From an uncultured Odoribacter sp. (lineage in GTDB: Bacteria; Bacteroidota; Bacteroidia; Bacteroidales; Marinifilaceae), in the NCBI GenBank assembly GCA_944321165.1, contig CALUKE010000001.1, positions 186,001 to 250,000 on the forward strand: a stretch of DNA of 64,000 bases, written 5' to 3'. The position numbers and the translations under genes are program-made. Of the stretch, positions 8,549 to 20,424 are shown piece after piece; the first letter of the stretch is position 1; each line of letters begins with the position of its first letter. Under the pieces are notes generated by a model. It ran no database searches. It was not told the DNA's origin and saw only the letters and a program-made list of their open reading frames with translations.

Positions 8549-10216
8549 TCAACCTTCTGATTTAGCAGACAGCAAAATTTTAGCCGCTTCAAGAGCTGCC
8601 GGAGTCACTTCCTGTCCGCTGATCATACCGGCAATTTCCAATACTCTCTCTTCTGGAGACAGTTTCCGAACCCGGGAAATCGTCGTCTCTCCGCAATCTT
8701 CCTTATATACCTTAAAATGACAATTCCCCGCTGCAGCAATCTGCGGCAAATGAGAGATACTGATCACCTGCATCCGCCCGGCCATTTCCCGCATCATCAA
8801 CGACATCCGATGGGCAACCTCTCCCGACAGGCCGGTATCGATCTCATCCAAAATAATCACCGGTAATTGTTTGGCTCCGGAAAGCACATACTTCAGGGCC
8901 AACATCACCCGGGAAATTTCTCCTCCCGAAGAAACCCGGGCAATCTCTCCCGGAAGCTGATTTTTATTGGCTGCAAACAAAAATTTCACCTCATCCCGTC
9001 CGGTTCGGGTAAAATCCTCCGTCGGAATAATCTCCACTTTGAATTCGGCATGTTTTATCCCCAAATCCATCAATAATTTTTTCATTTCCGTACACAACCG
9101 TCCTTCAGCAGCAACCCGAATCTCATGAATCTTGGTCGCAGTCCGCTCCATCCGCTCCTCCATCGTCCTCAACTGCTTCTCCACACGTACGATCTCTTCC
9201 GCCCCACCTTCCGCTTTCGCCAACTTCTGTCGGATCTCTTCCTGCAAAGCAAGCAATTCCTTCACCGAGTCCACTTTGTATTTGAACAACAAATCATAGA
9301 TTACATTCAGACGTGCATGAATCGCCTCTATTCTCCCGGCATTATACTCTACGGATTCCGCCTTGCGTTCTGCCTCATCGGCCAAGTCGTTCAGTTCGAT
9401 CATGACAGAATCCAGACGTTCCCGATACTCCTGAGCCTCTTTGAAAGCATTCTCGATAGAGGCGACCGACTGCCGACACCCTTTCAAGGCTGGAATAATG
9501 GCACTGTCCATATCTCTGAGACTCCACACCATTCCGTTCAAAACCGATTTTATATTCTCCGCATGAGTCAATAATGCCAGTTCTTCCTCCAATTCCTCTT
9601 GTTCTCCCTCCTTCAAAGCCGCACTTTCCAACTGACTGAACTGAAATTTCAGATAATCATTCTCTCTTTCTGCATCCGCAGCTTCTGCTTTCATCCGTTT
9701 CAATCGCAACTTCAACTGAGTGCGCTGCTGAAAATCGAGCTGATATTGTCCAACAGCCTCCCGATTACCGCAAAAAGCATCCAAAATCTCAATCTGATAT
9801 TCCGGTTGCCCCAGCAACAATGACTGATGCTGCGAATGGATATCCACCATAAATCCGCCGAACTCCTTCAACAATTTTGTACTGACGGGCGTATCATTGA
9901 TAAATCCCCGGGATTTTCCCTCCGCCGTCAATTCCCTCCGCACCACGACCGATTCGTCGTAATCCAGGTCGTTCTCTTCAAACCATCCCTTCAAATCATA
10001 TCCCGCCACCCCATACTCTATCTCAATTACGCATTTCCGAGTCTTGTCCATAATCGCCGCCGAATCCGCCCGCTGCCCCAGCGTCAAACCGATCGCTCCG
10101 AGCAAAATCGACTTTCCAGCTCCGGTCTCTCCCGTAATTACAGAAAAACCTTTCTCCAAATCGATATCGGTATGCTCGATCAATGCATAATTGTCGATGC
10201 TGATATTTCTGATCAT
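8549..10216 (-). CDS. recN: DNA repair protein RecN
   Basis: The 555-residue SMC-like ATPase takes part in recombinational repair of double-strand breaks. Walker A is GETGAGKS (29-36) in the classic N-terminal RecN context. The middle third is charged and helical, as expected for the coiled coil. The C-terminal half has the signature RVSSGGEISRVMLALK and Walker B VIILDEIDTGLSG. Length and motif order fit the family. It is divergent from nusB, and both promoters lie in the 204-base gap. Confidence 0.97.
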   Translation of the reverse strand: MIRNISIDNYALIEHTDIDLEKGFSVITGETGAGKSILLGAIGLTLGQRADSAAIMDKTRKCVIEIEYGVAGYDLKGWFEENDLDYDESVVVRRELTAEGKSRGFINDTPVSTKLLKEFGGFMVDIHSQHQSLLLGQPEYQIEILDAFCGNREAVGQYQLDFQQRTQLKLRLKRMKAEAADAERENDYLKFQFSQLESAALKEGEQEELEEELALLTHAENIKSVLNGMVWSLRDMDSAIIPALKGCRQSVASIENAFKEAQEYRERLDSVMIELNDLADEAERKAESVEYNAGRIEAIHARLNVIYDLLFKYKVDSVKELLALQEEIRQKLAKAEGGAEEIVRVEKQLRTMEERMERTATKIHEIRVAAEGRLCTEMKKLLMDLGIKHAEFKVEIIPTEDFTRTGRDEVKFLFAANKNQLPGEIARVSSGGEISRVMLALKYVLSGAKQLPVIILDEIDTGLSGEVAHRMSLMMREMAGRMQVISISHLPQIAAAGNCHFKVYKEDCGETTISRVRKLSPEERVLEIAGMISGQEVTPAALEAAKILLSAKSEG

Positions 10217-10312
10217 AAATGTTCCATATTATTACTGTCCTACCCTGAACAAACTCATTTTCCGCCTAATCCGCGGATTTTACTTCTTCAAGGATATCTC
10301 GACAAAGATAAA

Positions 10313-10320
10313 GTTTTCTC
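10313..10320 (-). promoter_or_regulatory. recN promoter, -7 element
   Basis: Minus-strand TATCTTTG matches TAnnTTTG exactly, about 97 bases before the recN start, in the divergent recN/nusB gap. The -33 element is not obvious. Confidence 0.5.
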
Positions 10321-10371
10321 TCCACTCTGATAATTTTTCATTCTCCATTTTTCATTTTTCATTTTATTTCA

Positions 10372-10379
10372 TACTTTTG
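10372..10379 (+). promoter_or_regulatory. nusB promoter, -7 element
   Basis: TACTTTTG matches TAnnTTTG and lies 41 bases before the nusB ATG. The stretch upstream is very T-rich, with several TTTTC runs that could serve as a -33 element. Confidence 0.5.
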
Positions 10380-10420
10380 CGCCGTCAAAATCGACCTAAA
10401 TTTTATAGTTCTTCATAGAA

Positions 10421-11383
10421 ATGACAAGCAGAAGATTGATCCGAATTAAAGTATTGCAACTGCTCTACGCTTACGGTAAAAAAGAAAATGCAACTCTCGC
10501 TGAAATTGAACGCGATCTGTTGAAAAGTATGTCCAAAAGTACCGATCTGTACTACGAGACGCTGTTACTCCTTACTGAAATTCGGCGGAAAGCTTTTCAA
10601 AAAATAGATACAGCCCGCAATCGTCGTTTCGCTTCTAATATTGATTTAAATCCCAACACCCGGTTTATTGAAAACCCGGTTTTCGATATCATCGAAAACA
10701 ACAAGAAATTCCAATACTATATTAACAACAACCCGATCAGTTGGAGCGATAACCAGGAAACAGTTCTCTATTTCTATAACAAACTGATCGCAGACCCCCG
10801 GTATGAAAAATACATGCACCTGAAAAACATTTCGTTCGAACAACACAAACAGCTTGTTCTCGATTTGTTTGCAGACCTGATCATTCAGGATGAGATGTTC
10901 TATCAGACCATGGAAGAAAAAAGCATATTCTGGAACGATGATTTCGAATTGGTACTCAGCATCGTATACAAAACTTTGTGGCATCTCCAGGAAAAACTCA
11001 CACCAGAAGACGAAATTCTCTATCCGATTTACAAAAAAGACGAAGATTTCGAATTCGCCAGAACCCTGATGCGAAAAGCTTTCTACGAGTACGATGCCAA
11101 TATGAAACTCATCGACAAATTCACCTATAACTGGGAATTGGACCGTATCTCGGACATGGACAAACTCATCATGTCCTGCGCCATTTCCGAACTGAAAAAT
11201 TTCCCTTCCATTCCCGTCAAAGTATCCCTGGATGAATACATCGAAATCTCCAAAACCTACAGTTCCCCCAAAAGCGGTGCGTTCATCAACGGTGTTCTGG
11301 ACAAAGTAGTCGCCCTCCTGAAAGACACCAACGAAATCGTCAAGACAGGGCGGGGATTATTGGACGACTCGGAACAGAGTTAG
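10421..11383 (+). CDS. nusB: Transcription antitermination protein NusB, long Bacteroidetes form
   Basis: The 320-residue protein is about twice the length of enterobacterial NusB. It opens with SRRLIRIKVLQLLYAYG, the NusB helix-1 signature, followed by an unusual middle region of about 150 residues. The core resumes near residue 200, with LDRISDMDKLIMSCAISEL and the SLDEYIEISKTYSSPKSGAFINGVLD signature region near the end. NusB binds boxA RNA with NusE/S10 in rRNA antitermination. A strong hairpin follows the gene, so it looks monocistronic. Confidence 0.93.
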   Translation: MTSRRLIRIKVLQLLYAYGKKENATLAEIERDLLKSMSKSTDLYYETLLLLTEIRRKAFQKIDTARNRRFASNIDLNPNTRFIENPVFDIIENNKKFQYYINNNPISWSDNQETVLYFYNKLIADPRYEKYMHLKNISFEQHKQLVLDLFADLIIQDEMFYQTMEEKSIFWNDDFELVLSIVYKTLWHLQEKLTPEDEILYPIYKKDEDFEFARTLMRKAFYEYDANMKLIDKFTYNWELDRISDMDKLIMSCAISELKNFPSIPVKVSLDEYIEISKTYSSPKSGAFINGVLDKVVALLKDTNEIVKTGRGLLDDSEQS

Positions 11384-11447
11384 AAATATCTCATTTAAAA
11401 TAGAAACTTATATTCAAAGTTTTATCAAATAAGTTAAACCTTTTGCA

Positions 11448-11506
11448 TTATAAAAAATGACGGGGGTGACTAAAAATTGCTTTTTAGTTGCCCTCATTTT
11501 TTATAA
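11448..11506 (+). terminator. Large hairpin after nusB, probable terminator
   Basis: A 13-base arm (11448-11460) pairs with 11494-11506, and an inner ACTAAAAA/TTTTTAGT stem closes the loop around TTG at about 11477-11479. The middle is an unpaired G-rich/C-rich bulge. Two stacked stems with T-rich 3' flank fit a bidirectional factor-independent terminator. The 59-base size and near-perfect AT-rich arms are larger than usual. The rest of the 292-base gap (11384-11675) holds no gene that I can see, only AT-rich sequence and an AGGAGGG at 11644-11650, too far from the GH51 start to be its ribosome site. Confidence 0.65.
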
Positions 11507-11675
11507 CAATTACAATAAAGCGATAAAACCATAGGCAGTCTATATTCTTTCTGACAATTAATGATTTAAATCCAAATCTGTATAATTTTCATATATTTTT
11601 TTAGAATTGCCATGATCTGTATATTTTCGTTTTCGATTTTTTAAGGAGGGAACCACACACTAACACATAAATCAT

Positions 11676-14006
11676 ATGATGAGAAAAACCATTATTTTAC
11701 TGAGTTGTGTATGTGCATTTCTTATGACACATGCCCAAAATGAGACTTCCTATCACCTCGATCCGACTCAAATTATCGGAGAAATCAGTCCGGAAATATA
11801 CAGTCAATTTCTGGAACACATCTGCAATTCCATTCATGGAGGCTTGTGGGGAGACATCGTATTGAACGGCACGCTGGAAATGGCTGATGGCTATGGAGGC
11901 TGGCATACCCGGGGCAATTACCTGTTGCAAAAAAAGAAAGGCAATTTCGACCGCATCTCTTTCGGTTCAGAAGAATGGAAAAATTACGAAGTCGAGCTGG
12001 AAGCACGGAACATCACAGGAAATGAATGTATCGTCGTATCCGTCAGAAACAGCGGAAATCAATTCTACGACATCAATCTTTTCGGTTATGGACAGACCAG
12101 ATATCTCCTGGAAAAAAACACCGGAGGCCGCTACAATGCGTTTCTGGTCGAAAAGGATGGAAAAGCCGATAAAAAACAATGGAATCGCATAAAAATAAGA
12201 TGTGAAAACGAAAAAATCTCTGCCTGGCTGAACGGTCAACTCGTTTTCACTCATGCCGATACGGCAGCCCCCATTTTGAAAGGAAAAATCGGACTGAATA
12301 CCTACGGCACTCAGTGCGAAGTCCGAAATATCCGAGTGAAAGATCTGAAAGGCAAGATCCTGTTCAAAGGAGTACCGACAGAAAAAGAGCTGTATACGGC
12401 AGTTCCTACCTATTGGCAACAAACGGGGGAAGCCATCGTCCGAGCCGACGATACCGATCCTTTCAACAGCGACTACTCTCAAATCATAAAGACCGACAAT
12501 CAAAGCGGCGGCTTGATTCAAAAAGGAGTATACATTTCTTCTCAAGACCGTTACAAGGGATATTTCTATTACAAACCACTACAAGCGAATTCCCGACTAA
12601 CTCTGAGCATACTTTCTCCGGAAGGGGAGACAATCGCCACCGTAACTCCCGAGATGTCGGTCAAAGGATGGCAGCGTTGCGATTTTGAATTCTCCTCCGA
12701 CATAGAAACATCCGATGCCTCCCTTGTTTTTCAGGTTGCACCTTCAGGAGAGGTTGCCGTCGACCAACTGTCGATCATGCCACTGTCTGCCCTTCGAAAC
12801 GGAGGTTTCAGAGCAGACATGCTGAAAGCCCTCATAGACATACATCCGGCAACCATCCGTTATCCGGGCGGATGCTATGCTTCTCAGTACAATTGGAAAG
12901 ATGGTATCGGCCCCCATGAAAAACGGAGAATCCATCCATACGAAATATGGGAAGACAGAGATGTCAATCAATTCGGAACCGACGAATTTTTGACCCTGTG
13001 CGAAAAGACGGAAGCCGAACCGATCTTCGTTCTGAATATCAATAAAGGTATCGAAAATGCACTCGAATGGATCGAATACATCCAAACCCAAAGAGAAAAA
13101 GCACTCCGTTACATAGAGATCGATAACGAAACCTGGCACATGAGCCCAGAAGCGTATGCAGATTCGGTCATTGTATACTCGAAAGCCATCCGAGCCCTGT
13201 ATCCACAGATCAAAATCATTGCTTGTGGTCCCTATGCCTACGACACCGGACTCGGCCAGGCGGATCACCTACACTGGACTCAACGACTACTTGACAAAGC
13301 CGCCACATACATCGATTTCATCAGTCCACATTACTACAACGGCTTGTTAAACGATCTCGACTATCAAACAGATCCCCGTCAGTACGAATCGTTTATCCGG
13401 GAAATGGGCCAACTTATTTCGAAATCGGCAAATCCCAATATAAAAATATATATGTCGGAATGGAATCCCATGACAACCGACTGGAGAACAGGACTGTATG
13501 CCGGATCAATATTAAATGCTTTCGAAAGACAGTCACACCTAGTAAAAATAAGCTGTCCAGCCCTGCTGTTCAGACGTACCTGGGCAAATATGTGGGATAA
13601 TGCCCTGATCAACCACGACAACCATACTCTCTTTCTTGCCCCGAACTACCTGGTGATAAAACTGTGGAACGACCATTATGCCCCCTATCTTTTGGCCCTG
13701 GAGGGAGGCAATGAGGCCATCAATGCCGTTGCCACTCGCAGTAAAACCGGACGTCACCTCTATCTTAAACTCGTAAACACCTCCTCGGAAAATACGGAAA
13801 TCAAACTGAACATCGCTTCTATCGTTACCGTCCAAAATGCTTCGTTTTCGGTAATCATTCCGGCAGAGGAACGAGACAGTAACACCATCGCGTCACCGGA
13901 AAAGATCGGTGTAGAAAAAGGAGAAATCACCTATTCCGGCAATGAAATACACACCCGTTTACCTGGATATGCCGTTGGAGTTATCCAAATAACCATCCAA
14001 CCATAA
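11676..14006 (+). CDS. Secreted alpha-L-arabinofuranosidase, GH51 family
   Basis: The 776-residue protein has a signal peptide (about 1-20, ending THA-QN). Residues about 80-225 form a concanavalin-like (DUF1080/LamG-type) domain inserted after the first GH51 strand. A carbohydrate-binding-like beta domain follows at about 250-370, then the catalytic barrel at about 375-690. Hallmarks are RYPGGCYASQYNWKDGIGP (395-413), the acid/base Glu485 in EIDNETW and the nucleophile Glu595 in MSEWNP. It removes terminal arabinofuranose from arabinan or arabinoxylan side chains, probably in the periplasm. No SusC/SusD genes are nearby. ATG 11679 is an equally plausible start. Confidence 0.9.
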   Translation: MMRKTIILLSCVCAFLMTHAQNETSYHLDPTQIIGEISPEIYSQFLEHICNSIHGGLWGDIVLNGTLEMADGYGGWHTRGNYLLQKKKGNFDRISFGSEEWKNYEVELEARNITGNECIVVSVRNSGNQFYDINLFGYGQTRYLLEKNTGGRYNAFLVEKDGKADKKQWNRIKIRCENEKISAWLNGQLVFTHADTAAPILKGKIGLNTYGTQCEVRNIRVKDLKGKILFKGVPTEKELYTAVPTYWQQTGEAIVRADDTDPFNSDYSQIIKTDNQSGGLIQKGVYISSQDRYKGYFYYKPLQANSRLTLSILSPEGETIATVTPEMSVKGWQRCDFEFSSDIETSDASLVFQVAPSGEVAVDQLSIMPLSALRNGGFRADMLKALIDIHPATIRYPGGCYASQYNWKDGIGPHEKRRIHPYEIWEDRDVNQFGTDEFLTLCEKTEAEPIFVLNINKGIENALEWIEYIQTQREKALRYIEIDNETWHMSPEAYADSVIVYSKAIRALYPQIKIIACGPYAYDTGLGQADHLHWTQRLLDKAATYIDFISPHYYNGLLNDLDYQTDPRQYESFIREMGQLISKSANPNIKIYMSEWNPMTTDWRTGLYAGSILNAFERQSHLVKISCPALLFRRTWANMWDNALINHDNHTLFLAPNYLVIKLWNDHYAPYLLALEGGNEAINAVATRSKTGRHLYLKLVNTSSENTEIKLNIASIVTVQNASFSVIIPAEERDSNTIASPEKIGVEKGEITYSGNEIHTRLPGYAVGVIQITIQP

Positions 14007-14026
14007 AGGAATTTTTCCCAATAAAA

Positions 14027-14054
14027 GAAAGGGAGCCTTGCAGGGCTCCCTTTC
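14027..14054. terminator. Bidirectional terminator between GH51 gene and LOG gene
   Basis: An 11-base perfect stem, GAAAGGGAGCC (14027-14037) with GGCTCCCTTTC (14044-14054), encloses a 6-base loop between the convergent gene ends. Confidence 0.85.
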
Positions 14055-14061
14055 CTGGTAT

Positions 14062-14625
14062 TCAATATTTTTCTTTGTGAGAAACAGGTTGATAATCTTG
14101 AATATACCTCAAAGCCTCTTCCACCGTATTTACGACCTGATAAAGCTCATCATAGACAGCAGAAATGAAATGTTTCCCCTGCGCCTGTCGGATAAAGGCA
14201 AAAAAAGGATCATAATAACCGGCAATATTCAAAAATACAATGGGACGATTGTGTTGTCCCAACTGCTTCAGCGTAATGACTTCAGTAATTTCTTCCAAAG
14301 TTCCCCAACCTCCCGGTAAAGCGATAAAAGCCTCTGCCTCTTCTCGCAAAAGCTGCTTGCGTTCTTTCATATCAGCGGTTACCACCAAACGCTTCAACCC
14401 TTGGGCAGCCACCCCTCTCTGCACGATGCATTCCGGAATAATACCGGTCACCTCCCCGCCCCGACTCATCACTGTCTCTGCCAACTCCCGCATCAATCCC
14501 CGATCGGTTCCCCCATAAACCAAATGCCAGCCCTTTTCACCGATTCTCTCTCCCAAACGATGTGCCGCTTCAAAATAGACCGGAGCAATTGCATCGGAAG
14601 AAGCACAAAATACCGCAATTTTCAT
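14062..14625 (-). CDS. LOG-family protein (TIGR00730-type, nucleoside 5'-monophosphate phosphoribohydrolase)
   Basis: The 187-residue protein shows the family's nucleotide-binding fold: VFCASSD near the start, LVYGGTDRGLM (35-45) and the catalytic motif PGGWGTLEE with its Arg/Glu pair at about 104-112. Characterised members cleave the N-glycosidic bond of cytokinin-type or ordinary nucleoside monophosphates. The physiological role in Bacteroidetes is not settled. It begins 14 bases after gyrB and probably shares its message. Confidence 0.88.
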   Translation of the reverse strand: MKIAVFCASSDAIAPVYFEAAHRLGERIGEKGWHLVYGGTDRGLMRELAETVMSRGGEVTGIIPECIVQRGVAAQGLKRLVVTADMKERKQLLREEAEAFIALPGGWGTLEEITEVITLKQLGQHNRPIVFLNIAGYYDPFFAFIRQAQGKHFISAVYDELYQVVNTVEEALRYIQDYQPVSHKEKY

Positions 14626-14639
14626 ACGATTGTAAAACT

Positions 14640-16625
<1,986 letters not shown>

Positions 16626-16637
16626 TCACAAAACATG

Positions 16638-16645
16638 CAAATATA
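16638..16645 (-). promoter_or_regulatory. gyrB promoter, -7 element
   Basis: Minus-strand TATATTTG matches TAnnTTTG, 34 bases before the gyrB start. The -33 element is unclear. Confidence 0.5.
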
Positions 16646-16723
16646 ATCATTTTTCAGTATAATACCTCCGATTTATTCTATGAAAAACGTCTTTTAGCAG
16701 TACAAAACGCCTACTTTTTACAC

Positions 16724-16754
16724 AAAAAAACCGGAGAATGTATCTCCGGTTTTT
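16724..16754 (-). terminator. Factor-independent terminator of hppA
   Basis: AAAAACCGGAGA (16726-16737) pairs with TCTCCGGTTTTT (16743-16754) around a 5-base loop. On the minus strand a seven-T tract follows the stem, 23 bases after the hppA stop codon. Confidence 0.92.
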
Positions 16755-16776
16755 CATATAATAATAGCTTACTTCA

Positions 16777-18960
16777 TCATAACAAACTGAACATACAAGT
16801 CACTCCTGCCATCACAATGGCCACCATACTCATCAGCTTGATCAGAATATTCAGACTCGGTCCGGAAGTATCTTTGAACGGATCACCAACCGTATCTCCG
16901 ATAACCGTCGCCTTGTGACAATCCGAGCCTTTTCCTCCCAGGTGACCCTCCTCTACGTATTTCTTGGCATTATCCCAAGCACCGCCTGAATTCGCCATGA
17001 AAATAGCCAACACAAACCCGGCCCCCAATCCACCGGCCAAAAGTCCCAATACTCCAGCAACTCCAAAAATCAATCCAATTGCAATCGGAATAACAATCGC
17101 CAACAAAGATGGAAAAATCATTTCCCGCTGAGCTCCCCGAGTAGAAATCTCGACACAACGGGCATAATCGGGTTCAGCCTTACCTTCCATAATCCCTTTG
17201 ATCTCCCGGAACTGCCGCCGAACTTCATTCACCATTTTCTGTGCAGCCCGTCCCACGGCATTCATCGTCAAACCGCAAAACAAAAAGGCCATCATCGAAC
17301 CGATAAACACCCCGGCCAATACTTTCGGATTCATCAGATGTACGTCATAATGAACCATCATATCCTGCAAAGTGGCAGTAGCGGTCTCCACCATTTTTTC
17401 CCCCACATCAATCGTCGTTTCTCCCAAACGAATCAGACCGATCTTGATTTCTTCAATGTAAGAAGCCAACAACGCCAAACCCGTCAAGGCGGCGGACCCA
17501 ATCGCAAATCCCTTGCCGGTAGCGGCCGTCGTATTGCCCAGTGCATCCAAGGCATCCGTCCGTTTGCGAACCTCTGCCCCCAATTCGCTCATCTCCGCAT
17601 TTCCACCGGCATTATCCGCAATCGGCCCATAAGCATCCGTCGCCAAGGTAATTCCCAAAGTAGAAAGCATCCCCACCGCAGCAATTCCCACTCCGTACAA
17701 TCCCATCGACATATCTGCCATATTAAATTCAGCAGCGAACAGATAGGCCAAAATAATCCCTACCACAATCGTAATGACCGGAATGGCCGTTGAAATCATC
17801 CCGGTTCCGATTCCCTTGATAATAACTGTTGCAGGACCGGTCTCCGCACTGCGGGCGATATCCTGAGTGGGTTTGTAAGCATGCGAAGTATAATGTTCTG
17901 TTGCCTTTCCGATAACTATTCCCGTCAATAAACCGACGACTACCGATCCGCAAATCCAATAACTCAATCCCAACAGATGGATGACTCCGAAACTGGCTAC
18001 GACAATCAATATGGAACTGGTATTGATTCCCCGGTCCAAAGCCCTCAATAGCTGCAACTGAGAAGCCCCTTCCTTCGTCTTCACCAAGAATATCCCCAAC
18101 AGCGAAAGAATCACTCCGAAAGCGGCAATCAACATCGGCGCCAAAATTGCATTAAACTGCAATTCAGGAACACTGACGAAAGCCGCAGCACCCAAAGCCG
18201 CCGTGGCCAATACGGAACCACAGTAAGATTCATACAAATCGGCACCCATACCCGCAACATCCCCCACATTGTCTCCTACATTATCCGCAATTGTAGCTGG
18301 ATTTCGCGGATCATCCTCGGGAATACCGGCTTCTACTTTTCCTACCAGGTCAGCTCCGACATCGGCAGCCTTCGTAAAAATACCGCCTCCCACACGGGCA
18401 AACAACGCCTGCGTAGAAGCACCCATACCAAAAGTAAGCATGGTAGTCGTAATCATAACTGCCTTGTGAGTCGTACTGGCCTCTTCTACAAAATAATCCA
18501 ATACCAGCCACCACAAAGAGATATCCAACAAAGCCAGACCAACAACCACCAAACCCATCACGGCACCGGAACGGAATGCCACTTTCAGCCCGTCGTTCAT
18601 ACTCCGACTGGCGGCATTGGCCGTACGGGCCGAAGCATAAGTAGCGGTCTTCATACCGATAAAACCGGCCAGTCCGGAAAAGAAACCACCGGTCAGGAAA
18701 GCAAACCATACCCATCCGTTCTGCAAACCGGGACCATAGGCCATCCAGGCAAAGAAAATGCACAAAAACAAAAATACAATTCCGACAATCTTGTATTGCT
18801 GTTTCAAATAGGCCATCGCTCCGCTTCGTACATGCGCCGCTATACGCTTCATGGTTTCATTACCTTCCGATTCTTTCATCATTCCTCTGAAAAAAATCCA
18901 GGCAAACACCAAAGCAATTACCGAACAAATCGGTACAAGCCAAAACAACTGATTCAACAT
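16777..18960 (-). CDS. hppA: Membrane-bound ion-translocating pyrophosphatase
   Basis: The 727-residue protein has about 16 membrane segments. It hydrolyses pyrophosphate and pumps Na+ and/or H+ outward. The substrate-binding motif [19 protein letters not shown] lies near residues 216-234 and the second acidic cluster near the C-terminus contains [25 protein letters not shown] carries alanine where K+-independent enzymes have lysine, so this is the K+-stimulated subtype, many of which pump Na+. It starts 26 bases after the bacterioferritin gene. Confidence 0.95.
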   Translation of the reverse strand: MLNQLFWLVPICSVIALVFAWIFFRGMMKESEGNETMKRIAAHVRSGAMAYLKQQYKIVGIVFLFLCIFFAWMAYGPGLQNGWVWFAFLTGGFFSGLAGFIGMKTATYASARTANAASRSMNDGLKVAFRSGAVMGLVVVGLALLDISLWWLVLDYFVEEASTTHKAVMITTTMLTFGMGASTQALFARVGGGIFTKAADVGADLVGKVEAGIPEDDPRNPATIADNVGDNVGDVAGMGADLYESYCGSVLATAALGAAAFVSVPELQFNAILAPMLIAAFGVILSLLGIFLVKTKEGASQLQLLRALDRGINTSSILIVVASFGVIHLLGLSYWICGSVVVGLLTGIVIGKATEHYTSHAYKPTQDIARSAETGPATVIIKGIGTGMISTAIPVITIVVGIILAYLFAAEFNMADMSMGLYGVGIAAVGMLSTLGITLATDAYGPIADNAGGNAEMSELGAEVRKRTDALDALGNTTAATGKGFAIGSAALTGLALLASYIEEIKIGLIRLGETTIDVGEKMVETATATLQDMMVHYDVHLMNPKVLAGVFIGSMMAFLFCGLTMNAVGRAAQKMVNEVRRQFREIKGIMEGKAEPDYARCVEISTRGAQREMIFPSLLAIVIPIAIGLIFGVAGVLGLLAGGLGAGFVLAIFMANSGGAWDNAKKYVEEGHLGGKGSDCHKATVIGDTVGDPFKDTSGPSLNILIKLMSMVAIVMAGVTCMFSLL

Positions 18961-18986
18961 AAGCAGTTCGCTCTAAGATAACCGAA

Positions 18987-19499
18987 TCATTCTGCCGGAG
19001 TTCCGGTAGCCACACTCTTGCTTCGCTCGATTGACTGTAAAGCCAGATAATGATCTCCGAATTTTTCCAGATTGTCCAATTCTGTTTCAAACTGATCCTG
19101 ATGAACTTCCTCTTCTGCCGTCAAAGTCTCAAACAATTTCTTGGAAACAGAATCCGCCTGCACAGCACATTCATTCGCCCAGGCATTGTATTCATCCACA
19201 CTCTGCATCTCCATTTTCACCGCCTGCTCCAACATATCTTTCACCTTGGTCAATTTTTTCACTTCTCCAGCCACTTTCATGTCCACTTCCCCTTTCAAAA
19301 ACAAAATACGCTCTGCCAACTGTTCAACATGCATCATCTCCTGAATGGCAATTCGTTTAAACAAATTGGAGACCAAATCAAATCCCATATCATCACACCG
19401 AAAATGAAAATACATATACTGGTGTACAGCCAATAATTCATCGTTAACTGCCTTATTCAGCAACTCGATACTTTTTTCTTTCTTGTTCATAGGAATCAT
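18987..19499 (-). CDS. bfr: Bacterioferritin (haem-containing ferritin)
   Basis: The 170-residue four-helix protein stores iron and oxidises Fe(II) at a di-iron site. Ligands are Glu21, Glu54, His57, Glu97, Glu130 and His133, spaced as in E. coli Bfr (18, 51, 54, 94, 127, 130). The haem axial methionine is present at Met55. If translation begins at the internal ATG (19490, MNKKEK), the numbering coincides exactly with E. coli, so that start is a good alternative. The gene has a strong promoter match and precedes hppA by 26 bases. Confidence 0.9.
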   Translation of the reverse strand: MIPMNKKEKSIELLNKAVNDELLAVHQYMYFHFRCDDMGFDLVSNLFKRIAIQEMMHVEQLAERILFLKGEVDMKVAGEVKKLTKVKDMLEQAVKMEMQSVDEYNAWANECAVQADSVSKKLFETLTAEEEVHQDQFETELDNLEKFGDHYLALQSIERSKSVATGTPAE

Positions 19500-19520
19500 A
19501 TTTTTAGGTTAAAGCATTCA

Positions 19521-19551
19521 CAAAATTAAAATATTCAACAAAACCTGCAAA
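19521..19551 (-). promoter_or_regulatory. bfr promoter
   Basis: On the minus strand TTTG (19548-19551), a 19-base spacer and TAATTTTG (19521-19528) match both boxes and the spacing of the Bacteroidetes primary sigma consensus. The predicted transcript starts about 14 bases before the bfr ATG. The gap between bfr and the META gene also holds only a weak hairpin near 19570-19600. Confidence 0.7.
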
Positions 19552-19606
19552 TTTTTTTCCAACAATTACCGACTCTCGACAGCACGATAGTCGAAAATGC
19601 CAGTCA

Positions 19607-20386
19607 TTACGGCAACTGCCGATACAATATTTCGCCCGCTTGCTCAACCACCCACTTTCCATCCAATTGGCGCACCTGATAGCTATCTGCAACTTCCAGA
19701 TTCCATGCAGTCTCTCCACTGGAAAGCGAAGCACGCTTCAGCAATGGATGCGTTTCATTTTCCGGCAGAAAGACTTCTACCTGCGCCGAATCGACAGCCC
19801 AAACGATATACGCAGCCATCGTACTGTTTTCATCTCCAACAGCACTCAGCTTCGTTCCCTCCTCAAAAAGACGGATACAATCCTGCCGTATTTCCGACCA
19901 GGTATATCCGGCGGCAGCGTTACATCCGTGTTCATCTTTCTGCACGCCAAGCTTACGAAGCGTATCGGCCGGGAAATAAACCATCAGATATTGCTGATCC
20001 GGACTCATCAATTTCAGTTCCTGTTCGCTAACCGAATAGGAAACAATAGTATTCAATGCTTTCAGGTAAGCATCTTCAAAATCCATATCCGGGCAAAACA
20101 TCATCGTAGCCCCTCCGGTCTTAAAAGTCATTTTTCCACCTTCATCTGCCGTATAGGTTCCGAAAAAACGGTTACATCCAGCAGAACCGTATACCGCACT
20201 ACTATCACTAAATGACAAGGTTGGCAATTCCCGGGGATTTTTTACTTCCTGACCATTTACACTCATCGATTTCAATTGCCATTCTTTAGACTTCAACAAA
20301 GTCAAGGAATTGTCCTTACTTTTACATCCGGCTGCAATTACCAGCAGCACCCATAACATCCATTTCATCGTTTTCATTGTTTTCAT
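19607..20386 (-). CDS. META (HslJ-like) domain lipoprotein
   Basis: The 259-residue protein has a lipoprotein signal ending in AAGC (Cys21). A META/HslJ-type domain spans about 28-130, with the family segment AGCNRFFGTY. The second half begins with CNAAAGYTWSEIRQDC and resembles a domain often found behind META domains in Bacteroidetes, of unknown function. The first codons repeat: ATGAAAACAATGAAAACGATG gives three possible in-frame starts. It sits 38 bases downstream of rimO. An outer-envelope location is inferred; no enzymatic role is visible. Confidence 0.8.
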   Translation of the reverse strand: MKTMKTMKWMLWVLLVIAAGCKSKDNSLTLLKSKEWQLKSMSVNGQEVKNPRELPTLSFSDSSAVYGSAGCNRFFGTYTADEGGKMTFKTGGATMMFCPDMDFEDAYLKALNTIVSYSVSEQELKLMSPDQQYLMVYFPADTLRKLGVQKDEHGCNAAAGYTWSEIRQDCIRLFEEGTKLSAVGDENSTMAAYIVWAVDSAQVEVFLPENETHPLLKRASLSSGETAWNLEVADSYQVRQLDGKWVVEQAGEILYRQLP

Positions 20387-20424
20387 TGTTTTTATGTTAT
20401 TTCCAAAACCATGCTCCGGTTTTA

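Noticed and set aside
19565..19600. Possible terminator after the META lipoprotein gene
   Set aside because: The stem is only about 5 bases with a long loop and no T tract directly after it.
20366..20386. Three near-identical ATGAAAAC units at the META lipoprotein start
   Set aside because: They are in-frame alternative start codons; three copies of about 9 bases do not support a phase-variable repeat.
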